Translations under genes and position numbers: made by a program
NCBI RefSeq assembly: GCF_023078355.1
Contig: NZ_CP095552.1
Span: forward strand, 5,146,001-5,210,000
Length of the DNA: 64,000 bases
Origin: Gordonia hongkongensis
Lineage (GTDB): Bacteria > Actinomycetota > Actinomycetes > Mycobacteriales > Mycobacteriaceae
Direction of reading: 5' to 3'
Shown here: piece by piece, positions 26,204 to 35,269 of the stretch
Layout: each line of letters starts with the position of its first letter
Numbering within the stretch: the first letter of the stretch is position 1
Notes under the pieces: generated by a model
The model's input: the letters and a program-made list of their open reading frames with translations, nothing else
Told to the model about the DNA's origin: nothing
Database searches by the model: none

Positions 26204-28425
26204 GCGCGGACTTCCTCCGCCGACGCCGACGGAGCCGGTTCGACCTGATACCGGATGAGCCGAGAACTGTTGAGCACCACGGCAACCGATGATGCGTTGT
26301 GCAGCACGGCGGCGAGGACCGGCGAGAGCGCACCGCCCGCGCCGATCACCAGCCCCAGGGCGTTGACGGCGATCGACATACCGTAGTTCTGTCGTATCAC
26401 CTCGACGGTGTGCGAACCCAAATCGCGGATGTCGAGCAGCTTGCGCAGGTCGTCCCCGGCTAGCGCGACGTCCGCGGTCTCGACCGCGACATCCGTTCCG
26501 GCCAACCCCATCGCGATGCCGATGTCCGCGGCGGCCAACGCGGGGGCGTCGTTCACACCGTCACCCACCACCGCGACCACGTGGCCGAGGGCCTGCAGCT
26601 CACGAACCACCGCGAGCTTGTCGTCAGGGGTAACCTCGGCGGCCCACCGCTCGATGCCGAGTTCGGCGGCGATGGTCGCCGCGGTGACCGGGTGATCGCC
26701 GGTGAGCATGGCGATCTCGGTGACCCCGTCGGCACGCAGCGCGTCGAGCACCTCACGCGCCTCGGGACGCAGCTCGTCGGACAGACTCACCAGACCGACG
26801 AGCGTGCCGTCGACGGCCAGCAGCAGCGGTGTCTCGCTCGCCTGCCGTAAGCGGTCCACCCAGCCGATGGCGTCGTCGGAGATCGCGACGCCGTGCCGGT
26901 CGAGGAGCGACGGATTACCCAGCAGGAGCACGCGCCCGTCTTCGGCGCGGGTGCGCATGCCGAGTCCGACGATGACCTCGCATTCCGCATGCGTCGGGAT
27001 CTCGATGCGACGTTCCTCCGTGGACCGGATGACCGCTTCGGCGAGCGGATGACGCGAATGGATCTCGGAGCTGGCCGCGTAGGCGAGGATCTGTTCGGGC
27101 TGCCACTCGTCGGAGAAGGACACGACGTTGGTCACGACCGGGCGCCCGACGGTCAGCGTGCCGGTCTTGTCGAACACCACCGCCGAGATCCGTCCCGAAG
27201 CCTCGAGGTGCGATCCGCCCTTGATGAGGATTCCGCGCCGCGCGCCGTTCCCGATGGCGCCGCTGATCGCGGTCGGGGTGGACAGCCCCACCGCACACGG
27301 GCACGCGATCAGCAGCATCGTCATCGCACGACGGAGATCGCGCGTCACCAGCAGCGTCAGCGCCGACAACGCGAACGACGCGGGTACGAACCGCCGGGAG
27401 AAGTTCTCCCCGACCGTCTGGATGGGAGCGCGGTCGCGCTGGGCCTCCTCGACCCGGCCGATGATCCGACCGATCGAGGTGTCGTCGCCGACCGCGTGGG
27501 CCTCGATGACGATCCGGCCGGTGAGTACCACCGAGCCGGCCTGCACGCGGTCGCCGACGTGCTTGGTCACCGGGAGGTTCTCGCCGGTCAGCGCGGACTG
27601 GTCGACCACCGCCTCCCCGTCGACGACCACCCCGTCGACCGCCACCGCGACCTGCTCGTGCACGATCACCGCGTCCCCGACGTGGAGCGCGTCGATGGCC
27701 ACCTGCACCTCGGTGCCGTCGGCGAGGCGGACCCACGCCGTGTCCTGGGTGCCGCGGAGGAGGTCGGCGATGGCGCGGCGGGTGCGTCGCAGGGTGAGGT
27801 CCTGGAGGAACTCACCGATGTTGAGCAACCACAACACGGTCAGCGCGACCACGTTCTCGCGCAGCAGCAAACTCGCAATCGTGGCAGCGGAGACCAGTGC
27901 GTCGGTGCCGGCCCGGCCGCCACGCAGCGAGCGGAGCGCGCCGCGGAGGAACGGGTAGCCGGAGAAGATGGTGACACCGGTGGCGACGGTGCGCGAGGCC
28001 GGACCGAGCAGCGGCGGACGGCGGAACCCGTAGCGCCGGAAACCCAGCAGGACCAGGGCTCCCGCGCCGATGCCCATCCGCAACAGGTCGGCATTGGTGA
28101 CGTCGGCCGAATGCGGTGCGCGGTCAGGAAGATTCGCGGGGTCGGCGTGAGTGGCCGCCGCGATCGCATGATCGATGGCATCCCGGTCGGTGTCCGCCCG
28201 GAACCACACGACGACCGAGGCGGTGCGCGGATAGGCGTGCACGGCGCGCACACCCGTCACCCTGGCGACGCTCTCCTCGATGGCCACGGCACGGCGGTCG
28301 GCGACAGTGCGATCGGTGACCCGCAGCCACGGAACCGTCATACGCACCCGGCCCGCCGCCGACGACCGGACGACGATCTCGGTCGGTGGCAGCTCGGGAG
28401 AGTACGTCGGCGCGGACGTGCTCAC
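26200..28425 (-). CDS. ctpC: CtpC-like P1B-type metal-efflux ATPase
   Basis: A 741-residue P-type ATPase from GTG 28425. Motifs in order: SALTGENLPV (TGE loop), LLIACPCAVGLSTPTAISG (CPC metal site), FDKTGTLTVG (phosphorylated Asp) and VVGDGVNDAPALAAADIG (hinge). The N-terminus (RMTVPWLRV, then GVRAVHAYPRTASVVVWF) is an HMA-like domain lacking the CxxC pair, as in mycobacterial CtpC. CtpC of M. tuberculosis confers zinc tolerance with the small chaperone PacL1. A PacL-like gene lies 3 bp upstream here, which fixes the subfamily. Likely function is Zn(II) or Mn(II) export. Confidence 0.9.
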   Translation of the reverse strand: MSTSAPTYSPELPPTEIVVRSSAAGRVRMTVPWLRVTDRTVADRRAVAIEESVARVTGVRAVHAYPRTASVVVWFRADTDRDAIDHAIAAATHADPANLPDRAPHSADVTNADLLRMGIGAGALVLLGFRRYGFRRPPLLGPASRTVATGVTIFSGYPFLRGALRSLRGGRAGTDALVSAATIASLLLRENVVALTVLWLLNIGEFLQDLTLRRTRRAIADLLRGTQDTAWVRLADGTEVQVAIDALHVGDAVIVHEQVAVAVDGVVVDGEAVVDQSALTGENLPVTKHVGDRVQAGSVVLTGRIVIEAHAVGDDTSIGRIIGRVEEAQRDRAPIQTVGENFSRRFVPASFALSALTLLVTRDLRRAMTMLLIACPCAVGLSTPTAISGAIGNGARRGILIKGGSHLEASGRISAVVFDKTGTLTVGRPVVTNVVSFSDEWQPEQILAYAASSEIHSRHPLAEAVIRSTEERRIEIPTHAECEVIVGLGMRTRAEDGRVLLLGNPSLLDRHGVAISDDAIGWVDRLRQASETPLLLAVDGTLVGLVSLSDELRPEAREVLDALRADGVTEIAMLTGDHPVTAATIAAELGIERWAAEVTPDDKLAVVRELQALGHVVAVVGDGVNDAPALAAADIGIAMGLAGTDVAVETADVALAGDDLRKLLDIRDLGSHTVEVIRQNYGMSIAVNALGLVIGAGGALSPVLAAVLHNASSVAVVLNSSRLIRYQVEPAPSASAEEVRA

Positions 28426-28428
28426 GAT

Positions 28429-28716
28429 TCAGTGATCGTGGTCGTGGTCGTGAGCCACCGCTGTTCCCGGCGGTGTCGACTCCTCGCCCAGCCGTTCCTT
28501 CGCCTCGGCGACGATGTCGGCGGTGTTGAGCCGCACCGACTCCGCGACCTCCTCGGCCTTGCGGGTTCCACGGATACCCCACGTGGTCGCCACGACGGCT
28601 CCCTCACGCAGCGGGGCGCGTCGGGCGACGGTGCGTACGGCGTCGTAGGCGACGGCTCCGACGAAGCCGGTGGCGACCGTCGCGCCGGCCTTGGCGAGCA
28701 GTGCATGAAGTGCCAT
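28429..28716 (-). CDS. PacL1-like (DUF1490) metal-binding partner of CtpC
   Basis: A 95-residue protein from ATG 28716. An N-terminal hydrophobic helix (LLAKAGATVATGFVGAVAYDAV) is followed by a helical segment EEVAESVRLNTADIVAEAKER typical of DUF1490 and a tail ending in HDHDHDH. PacL proteins sit in the membrane beside their cognate P-ATPase and bind Zn with a C-terminal Asp/His motif. The tail here is an extended version of that motif. Gene order pacL-ctpC matches the mycobacterial zinc-resistance operon. Confidence 0.85.
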   Translation of the reverse strand: MALHALLAKAGATVATGFVGAVAYDAVRTVARRAPLREGAVVATTWGIRGTRKAEEVAESVRLNTADIVAEAKERLGEESTPPGTAVAHDHDHDH

Positions 28717-28890
28717 GTGGGGTCCTCGCTATCCGATGTGCTTGCACACGTGGTGACAGGACACCACGCTACAGGCGCACCGCGACCCACATGGTGTGGC
28801 CGCGGGTGCGGTTGTCGGACATGCGGACTCGCTAATGTGAGTGGCACCGTTCGGGCGCCCTTCGAACTCGGTCGCCGGACCCTTCGTGAC

Positions 28891-29025
28891 GCGCCCTCCG
28901 CAAGCTCCGAGCGCTCCTCAGGGAGCAGGACTGCCGCGCCCTCCGCAAGCTCCGAGCGCTCCTCAGGGAGCAGGACTGCCGCGCCCTCCGCAAGCTCCGA
29001 GCGCTCCTCAGGGAGCGGGGATGGC
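28891..29025. repeat. Three tandem 45-bp copies of a palindromic repeat (family A, variant)
   Basis: Units begin at 28891, 28936 and 28981 with GCGCCCTCCGCAAGCTCCGA, continue with GCGCTCCTCAGGGAGCAGGA and end CTGCC. The third ends differently (GCGGGGATGG). The GCTCC...GGAGC hairpin core is shared with the copies at 57412-57598. The array lies downstream of the frameshifted hydrolase at 29034 and is falsely read as its C-terminus. Confidence 0.85.
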
Positions 29026-29033
29026 GTTTATGT

Positions 29034-29860
29034 TCACGCCGGCAACGCTCCCCGCGCGGAGTGCTCCTCCGCCCACCGGAGCGCGTGGTCGGCGACCTTC
29101 TCCCACCCCGCTCACCGCAGGTCCAGTGCGACCGCCCGGGGAACTCGTAATACTCGGTCAGCGCCTTGGACCGGCGGTACTTCTTCGCGTTCGACTTGTT
29201 CACCGCGGGCGGCATGATGTGGTCGGCCCCGCCGGCGATGAACAGCAGCGGTGCACGGTCGTCGCGCCGGTAATCCACCCAGGTCTCCTGATGTCCCGGG
29301 GTGAGGTTTGCGAACACGCCGTACTTCCAGACCCACGATCCGGGCGCGGCGATCGCGTACCGGTCGTACACCGCACGCGAGTCCTCGTCGCTCAGGGTGT
29401 TGGTGAAGGCGTAGTGCCACTCCTTCGGTGTGAAACCGGCCGCCTTGTGGCGGTTCGAGAAGCGCTTGAGGATCGGGAACAACGACTTCACCTGCGAAAG
29501 CGGCTGCGTCCGAACGCCTTCGGTCGGCGCGGAGTTGATGGCCACCGCAGCCGCACCGAGCCCGCGGTCGACCAGCAACTGCGTGAGCACGCCACCGAAG
29601 GAATGCCCCATGATGATCGGCGGCGACGGCAGCGCGCGGATGATCCCGGCAAGGTGGTCGACCGTCGCGGGCACCGTGAGATCCGCGATCACGTCGGAGT
29701 TCTCCCTCAGGGACTCGACTTCCACCTCGAAGCCGGGGTAGGCCGGGGCGATGACCCGATACCCCTTGTCTTGGTAGTAGGTGATCCAGTCTTCCCAGGA
29801 CCGGGGCGTCACCCACAAGCCGTGGACGAGGACGATGGTGTCGGGCGGCGGTGTGGTCAT
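29034..29860 (-). pseudogene. Alpha/beta-hydrolase (lysophospholipase-like), frameshifted near the 3' end
   Basis: From ATG 29860 the protein reads TIVLVHGLWVTPRSWEDW, then IIMGHSFGGVLTQLL (nucleophile elbow GHSFGG), an Asp in LLFIAGGADHIMP and the catalytic His in FPGRSHWTCG. After that the frame enters a basic stretch and the tandem repeats down to 28832. One base added near 29107-29112 gives a natural end, GWEKVADHALRWAEEHSARG and a stop at 29034. The catalytic residues precede the shift, so the product may still fold. Intact length about 275 residues, normal for the family. Substrate unknown. Confidence 0.8.
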
Positions 29861-29894
29861 GTGCAGTCTCCGATTGTCAGGGCCCGGCGTGGGC

Positions 29895-30731
29895 TCAGGG
29901 GGCGGTGTAGGTGTCGAGGAAGGCGAGCAGATCGTCGTCGAGCTCGCCCTTGTGCGTGTCGGTGATCCCGTGAGGTGTACCGGGGTAGACCTTCAGCTCG
30001 GCGCCGTCGACCAGTTCGGCGGACGCCTTGCCGCCCACCTCGAACGGCACCACCTGGTCGTCGTCGCCGTGGATGACGAGGGTGGGGACGTCCACGCGTG
30101 CGAGGTCGCTCCGGAAGTCGGTGGCCGAGAACGCGGCGATGCTCTCGTAGGCGTTGTGTGCGCCCGCCTGCAGGCCCTGTCGCCAGAAGGCATCACGCAT
30201 GCCCTGCGACGGACTCTGGCCGTCTCGGTTGTTGCCGAAGAAGGGCCCGTCGGCGAGATCGCGATAGGCCTGCGAGCGATCGGCGGTGGATGCCGACCGG
30301 ATGCCGTCGAACACCTCGATCGGGACCCCACCGGGGTTGTCGTCGGTCTGGAGCATGAACGGGGGCACCGCGGAGACCAGCACCAGTTGCGCCACGCGAT
30401 CGGTACCGTGCCGCCCGATGTAACGGGTGACCTCACCGCCACCGGTGGAGAACCCGACGAGCGTGAGCTCCTGCAGATCGAGATGCCGGATCAGTTCCGC
30501 GAGATCGTCGGCATACGTGTTCATCTCGTTGCCCGACCACGTCTGCGACGAGCGGCCGTGTCCGCGACGGTCGTGCGCGATCGCCCGATACCCGTTCTGC
30601 GCCAGAAAGAGCTGTTGAGACTCCCAACTGTCGGCGTTGAGCGGCCACCCGTGGCTGAGCACGACCGGACGTCCGGCACCCCAGTCCTTGTAATAGATCT
30701 CGGTTCCGTCGAGCGTGGTGACGTACGGCAT
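29895..30731 (-). CDS. Alpha/beta-hydrolase of the non-heme chloroperoxidase/arylesterase type
   Basis: A 278-residue enzyme. The oxyanion region is [18 protein letters not shown], the nucleophile is in [19 protein letters not shown], the Asp is in [14 protein letters not shown] and the His in [10 protein letters not shown]. The GFSTGGGEV signature is typical of cofactor-free haloperoxidases, which are esterases with perhydrolase side activity. No signal peptide. It lies alone, 34 bp upstream of the frameshifted hydrolase on the same strand; both may be one transcript. Confidence 0.88.
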   Translation of the reverse strand: MPYVTTLDGTEIYYKDWGAGRPVVLSHGWPLNADSWESQQLFLAQNGYRAIAHDRRGHGRSSQTWSGNEMNTYADDLAELIRHLDLQELTLVGFSTGGGEVTRYIGRHGTDRVAQLVLVSAVPPFMLQTDDNPGGVPIEVFDGIRSASTADRSQAYRDLADGPFFGNNRDGQSPSQGMRDAFWRQGLQAGAHNAYESIAAFSATDFRSDLARVDVPTLVIHGDDDQVVPFEVGGKASAELVDGAELKVYPGTPHGITDTHKGELDDDLLAFLDTYTAP

Positions 30732-30886
30732 GGGTCCTCCGGGATCCTCCGGTGTCGATGTGGGATCACCGTAGGAGGAAACCCGTCAGCCGATCGTGTC
30801 GAGACTGCACGGTTCTGTGCTGTCCGTGACGCGGACCGGTTGTGGAGGCGGTCGTGGCTCGGCGCCTCGTGCCCCCGCAACGTTTC

Positions 30887-33604
30887 TCAGTGTGGGGCGA
30901 GCGAGCTCCGCAGACTCCGCCGGACCGCGGCCCGGACGTCGGCGTCCGGGTCGTCGGCGGCCCCTTCGAGAATCCGCCGGACCACCGGATCGTCACTCCA
31001 CTCCGCGAGGGTGACTGCGGCAGCACGCCGGACGTCGTTGTGGACATCCGCGATGGTCTTTTCCAGCGCCGAGACCGTCGTTTCGTCTCGTGCGATCGCG
31101 AGCCCCCGCGCCGCGCCGACGCGCACCTGCCATGCGGTCTCCCGTAACGCACGGACGAGGACCGGGCCGTCGACAGCGCCGTCACCCACGACCGCCATCG
31201 CGGAGAACGCCGCGGCCCGGACGAGGGGATCTCGGTCGGCCGCCAGTGTCCGCACGGCTTCCACACCACCGCCCCCGACCGTCGCCAGTCCGTCGGCCAC
31301 CGCGATCCGGACCTCACGGTCGGGATCCGTTGCCAGGCCGGCGATCAGCTCGGACTCGTCCCGAGACACCAGCGCGCGGATGGCCTCGATCCGGACGCGG
31401 TGGTCGGAATCCTCTGTGGCGGAAGCGAACAGGTCCACCCGATCAGCGCGCACGGCGCGCAACAGGTCGACGACGGTCGCACGCACGACCGGGTCCGGGG
31501 ACTCGGCGTGATTGGCGAGCGCCGACACGAACTCCGCGGTCGGGTCGATGATCTCGACGAGTTCCCGCAGCCCCTGCGTCGCCGCTCCGCGGACCGGTGC
31601 CACAGCGTCGGCCAGCGCTCCGACCACGGCCATCTCGAACCCGTCCGGGGTGTTCTCGGTCAGCACCGCGATCGCGGTTCGGCGGACCGTCGGATCCGGG
31701 TCTGCCAGATAATCGGCGAGATCGGCGGCGTGGGTCACCGAGGTTCCGAGCAGTTCGACGATCCTCGGTGACGCCGTTGCCGTGGACTCGTCCTTCCTCG
31801 TGGTCTCACGCACCGGGCTCTCGACACCGCGGTATCCCGGGCCCGTCGACACGACCGGTTGTTCGATCGCGATCACCGTGCGGTCGGCCGGCGGGATGTG
31901 GTCCAGCCCCTCGACATCGACCAGGAAGGGTTCGACCGGCCGACCGAGGAACTCCATCGTGCCGTCGGCGGCCTTGCGGACGTTCAGGTGGTAGCCCCAC
32001 TCGTCGTCCCGGCGCTCGGGGAGATCGGCACGCTCGTGATAGAGACCCCACCGACTCTCGGTGCGTGTCAACGAACTACGGGCCGCCAGTTCGGCGCAGT
32101 CGCGGATGAACGACACCTCCGCACACCGCATCAATTCGTGCGGGGTCCGCCCGCCCATCTGCTCGATCTCCGAGCGCATGCGCTCGAAGGTCTCGATGGC
32201 GATGGCGAGCTTGTTCGACGTCTTTGGCGGCGCCACATAGTCGTTGACGAATCGGCGCAGCTTGTACTCCACCTGTGGCTGGGGTGGGCCGTCGGGGTGG
32301 GTCAGCGGTCGGTAGATCAGCTCGTGGGCGGCACGCAGTTGGTCCATCGGCAGTTCGGTGGGCGCGGCCAGGTCGCGGGCGGTGTCGCTGGCATGCTGAC
32401 CGGTGAGCTCGCCGTAGACGAATGCGCCGATCATGTAGTTGTGCGGCACGCACGCGAGGTCGCCGGCCGCATACAGGCCGTCGACGGTGGTGCGTCCGTG
32501 CTCGTCGACCCAGACGCCGGACGCGGAATGTCCACTGCACAGACCGATCTCGGAGATGTGCATCTCGATGTCGTGGGTACGGTAGTCGTGTCCGCGGTTG
32601 CTGTGAAACGTTCCCCGCGTGGGTCGTTCGGTGGTGTGCAGGATCGACTCGAGCGAATCCAGCGTCTCGTCGGGAAGGTGACTGACCTTGAGATAGATCG
32701 GGCCGCGCGCCGACTCGATCTCGGACTTCACCTCCGCCATCATGTCGCCCGACCAATAGTCGGAATCGACGAACCGCTCACCGTCGGCGTTCACCTGGTA
32801 CCCGCCGAACGGGTTCGCCACATACGCACACGCCGGGCCGTTGTAGTCCTTGATCAGCGGGTTGATCTGGAAGCACTCGATGCCGCTGAGCTCCGCGCCC
32901 GCGTGGTAGGCCATCGAGTAACCGTCGCCGGCGTTCGTCGGGTTCTCGTAGGTGCCGTAGAGGTACCCGGAGGCGGGCAGGCCCAGGCGGCCGCAGGGCC
33001 CGGTGGCGAGAATGACCGTCTTGGCTCCGATCTCGACGAACTCGCCGGTGCGCGTGTGCAACGCGGCCGCACCCACCGCGCGCCCGCCCGCGGTCAGGAC
33101 CCGGACGGGCATCAGCCGGTTCTCGATCGTGATCTTCTCGCGCATGTCCCGCTTGCGCAGGACGCGGTACAGCGCCTTCTTCACGTCTTTGCCCTCGGGC
33201 ATCGGCAGGACGTACGACCCCGACCGGTGCACCCGGCGGACCGCGTACTCGCCGTACTCGTCCTTCTCGAACTTCACGCCGTAGCGTTCCAGACGACCGA
33301 TCATTGCAAAGCCGCGAGTCGCTGTCTGATACACCGTCTTCTGGTTCACGATGCCGTCATTGGCTCGAGTGATCTCGGCGACGTAATCCTCGGGGGTGGC
33401 CTTGCCGGGGATGACCGCGTTGTTCACCCCGTCCATCCCCATGGCGAGGGCCCCGGAGTGGCGAACATGCGCCTTGTCGAGCAGCAAGACCGACGCGCCG
33501 TTCTCGGCGGCGGTGAGAGCGGCCATCGTCCCGGCTGTCCCGCCGCCGATGACCAGCACGTCACAGTCGAGCCGACTCCGGTCGGCGATGTCTGGGATAT
33601 CCAC
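30887..33604 (-). CDS. AprA/fumarate-reductase-like flavoprotein fused to C-terminal HEAT repeats
   Basis: About 905 residues from GTG 33604 (ATG 33628 also possible). Residues about 15-45 hold the FAD-binding CDVLVIGGGTAGTMAALTAA and a Glu/Asp-ended second strand (VLLLDKAHVRHSG). The flavoprotein body continues to about residue 600 with EIGLCSGHSASGVWVDEHG and GLYAAGDLACVPHNYMIGAF, the AprA/FrdA cap and FAD-closing motif. The last 280 or so residues are repeated VRxxA..AL units with DPTVRRTAI, DPVVRATVV, DREVRIAVA, DPLVRAAAF and DADVRAAV, that is HEAT/PBS-lyase repeats. The partner ferredoxin and importer genes are upstream in the same operon. Likely a cytoplasmic reductase or dehydrogenase of an imported anion; substrate unknown. 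Confidence 0.8.
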   Translation of the reverse strand: MDIPDIADRSRLDCDVLVIGGGTAGTMAALTAAENGASVLLLDKAHVRHSGALAMGMDGVNNAVIPGKATPEDYVAEITRANDGIVNQKTVYQTATRGFAMIGRLERYGVKFEKDEYGEYAVRRVHRSGSYVLPMPEGKDVKKALYRVLRKRDMREKITIENRLMPVRVLTAGGRAVGAAALHTRTGEFVEIGAKTVILATGPCGRLGLPASGYLYGTYENPTNAGDGYSMAYHAGAELSGIECFQINPLIKDYNGPACAYVANPFGGYQVNADGERFVDSDYWSGDMMAEVKSEIESARGPIYLKVSHLPDETLDSLESILHTTERPTRGTFHSNRGHDYRTHDIEMHISEIGLCSGHSASGVWVDEHGRTTVDGLYAAGDLACVPHNYMIGAFVYGELTGQHASDTARDLAAPTELPMDQLRAAHELIYRPLTHPDGPPQPQVEYKLRRFVNDYVAPPKTSNKLAIAIETFERMRSEIEQMGGRTPHELMRCAEVSFIRDCAELAARSSLTRTESRWGLYHERADLPERRDDEWGYHLNVRKAADGTMEFLGRPVEPFLVDVEGLDHIPPADRTVIAIEQPVVSTGPGYRGVESPVRETTRKDESTATASPRIVELLGTSVTHAADLADYLADPDPTVRRTAIAVLTENTPDGFEMAVVGALADAVAPVRGAATQGLRELVEIIDPTAEFVSALANHAESPDPVVRATVVDLLRAVRADRVDLFASATEDSDHRVRIEAIRALVSRDESELIAGLATDPDREVRIAVADGLATVGGGGVEAVRTLAADRDPLVRAAAFSAMAVVGDGAVDGPVLVRALRETAWQVRVGAARGLAIARDETTVSALEKTIADVHNDVRRAAAVTLAEWSDDPVVRRILEGAADDPDADVRAAVRRSLRSSLAPH

Positions 33605-33611
33605 TGCCGGT

Positions 33612-34415
33612 TCACTTCTCCAATGCATCGAGGATGGTGCGGCGAAGCCGCCGGGTGGCGTCGTCCCTGCGGCGATCCGGGTCGCGAGGGTGCGGGACGT
33701 CGACGGTGGCGCGGACGGTCTCGCCCGCACGGCCCAGTACGACGACCCGGTCGCCCAACAGCAGCGCCTCGTCGACGTCGTGGGTCACGAAGACCACGGT
33801 CGACGGGTGCGCCGACAGGGTCTGCAGCAGCAATCGCTGCATGGCGGTCCGTGTCTGCGCGTCGAGCGCCCCGAAGGGTTCGTCCATCAGAACCGCTCTC
33901 GGCGACCCGGCGAGGCCACGGGCGAGCTGCACGCGCTGACGCATGCCGCCGGACAACGACTTCGGCAGGTGGTCGGCGAAGCCGTCCAGACCGATCTCGG
34001 TGATCCACTGCTCGGCCTGATCCCGGCGGTGTCGCCGCGGGACGCCGCGCAATGTCAACGCCAGCAGGATGTTCCCGCGTACCGTCCGCCATGGGTGCAG
34101 CGCATCGTCCTGGAACACCATGGCCCGATCCCGAGACGTGGTGCCAACCGGGTCGCCGTCTGCGAGGATTCGACCGCCGCGGACCGGCAGGAGACCCGCG
34201 ATGGCGCGGAGGATCGTGGACTTCCCGCACCCGGACGGTCCCGTCAGGACGACGATCTCGCCGGCGCCGACGACGAGGTCGAAACCGTCGATCACCGTCG
34301 AGTCCCCGTAACCGATCCGGATGTCCTCGAGATCGAGTCGCATCGCGGCGACCGAGTCCGCCGTCAATGCCGTTGTCGCGGGGGCCATCGTCGCTCCTGC
34401 CGTCGTCGGGGTCAT
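33612..34415 (-). CDS. ABC importer ATPase of the nitrate/sulfonate/taurine type
   Basis: A 267-residue ATPase from ATG 34415 with AGGAG seven bases upstream. Walker A is GPSGCGKST, the signature is LSGGMRQRVQLARGLAG, Walker B is AVLMDEPFGALD and the switch His is in VVFVTHDVDEALLL. The MDEPFGALDAQTR form is typical of SsuB/TauB/NrtD-type importers. The start overlaps the permease stop (ATGA), and its own stop is 7 bp before the flavoprotein GTG. It energises import of the compound bound by the lipoprotein at 35266. Confidence 0.9.
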   Translation of the reverse strand: MTPTTAGATMAPATTALTADSVAAMRLDLEDIRIGYGDSTVIDGFDLVVGAGEIVVLTGPSGCGKSTILRAIAGLLPVRGGRILADGDPVGTTSRDRAMVFQDDALHPWRTVRGNILLALTLRGVPRRHRRDQAEQWITEIGLDGFADHLPKSLSGGMRQRVQLARGLAGSPRAVLMDEPFGALDAQTRTAMQRLLLQTLSAHPSTVVFVTHDVDEALLLGDRVVVLGRAGETVRATVDVPHPRDPDRRRDDATRRLRRTILDALEK

Positions 34416-35269
34416 CGTTGCTCCTGCCCTCGCGGCAGCCAGCGGGTGACCCGCCGTCCGATCACCTCGATCAGCCCCGACGTCAGTGCGCCGAGGACGC
34501 CGATGGTCAGCATCCCGACGAACACCTGCGGGTAGTCGACCACCGTGTACGCCTGCCACGTGCGGTATCCGACCCCGTGCCGGCCGGAGATCATCTCGGC
34601 GGAGATGAGGCAGATCCAGGCGACGCCGACCCCGACCGACAGTCCGCTGAACACACCCGGCGCGATACCGGGCAGGATCACCCGGAGGACGACGTCTCGA
34701 CGGGTGCCGCCCATCGTCCGCACCGAGTCCTCCCAGATCGTGGGCAGCGCCCGGACGGCATGGCGGGTCGCAACGAGGATGGGGAAGAACGCCGCGGCGA
34801 AGGTGATGAAGACCATGCCGGCCTCGTCGGTCGGCAACACCAGGATCGCGACCGGTACCAGGGCGATCGCCGGTATCGGACGGAGCACCTCGGTGAGGGT
34901 GCCGACCGTGAGTCGCGCTGTCCCGGAGCGGCCCAGGGCGATTCCCACCGGGATGCCGACGCAGACCGCCAGCGCGAATCCCGTACCGATCCGGATCAGC
35001 GACTGGCCGAGATCCAGGTAGTACTGCTCGGAGCCGAGAGCTGCCCAGAACGCCTGGCCGACGTCGGTGAGCGAGGGAATGGTGTCGAACCTGGCCCACA
35101 GAACCACATCGTGCGTGGTCAGCAGCTGCCAGACGACACCGGCCACCACCAGGACCAGTATCCGGACTCCCCAGTGCCAGTACCGGTTCGACCCGTCCGG
35201 GGTCCGGGCCGGCACCGAATCGGTGGCCGTGTCGTCGACGGCGACCGATCCGATCGTCGCGGTGGTCAT
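34412..35269 (-). CDS. ABC importer permease of the SsuC/TauC type
   Basis: A 285-residue inner-membrane permease from ATG 35269. About six helices are visible, starting with GVRILVLVVAGVVWQLL. The BPD_transp_1 core carries the EAA-like loop IWEDSVRTMGGTRRDVVLRVILPGIAPGVFSGLSVG, which contacts the ATPase. Start and stop overlap both neighbours (ATGA), so the three importer genes are strictly coupled. Family knowledge points to sulfonates, nitrate, cyanate or taurine-like substrates. Confidence 0.9.
   Translation of the reverse strand: MTTATIGSVAVDDTATDSVPARTPDGSNRYWHWGVRILVLVVAGVVWQLLTTHDVVLWARFDTIPSLTDVGQAFWAALGSEQYYLDLGQSLIRIGTGFALAVCVGIPVGIALGRSGTARLTVGTLTEVLRPIPAIALVPVAILVLPTDEAGMVFITFAAAFFPILVATRHAVRALPTIWEDSVRTMGGTRRDVVLRVILPGIAPGVFSGLSVGVGVAWICLISAEMISGRHGVGYRTWQAYTVVDYPQVFVGMLTIGVLGALTSGLIEVIGRRVTRWLPRGQEQR

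Noticed and set aside
26893..29217. 774-codon open frame on the plus strand opposite ctpC
   Set aside because: The ctpC motifs on the minus strand are unmistakable; the plus frame is rich in Arg, Asp and Gly and has no recognisable domain.
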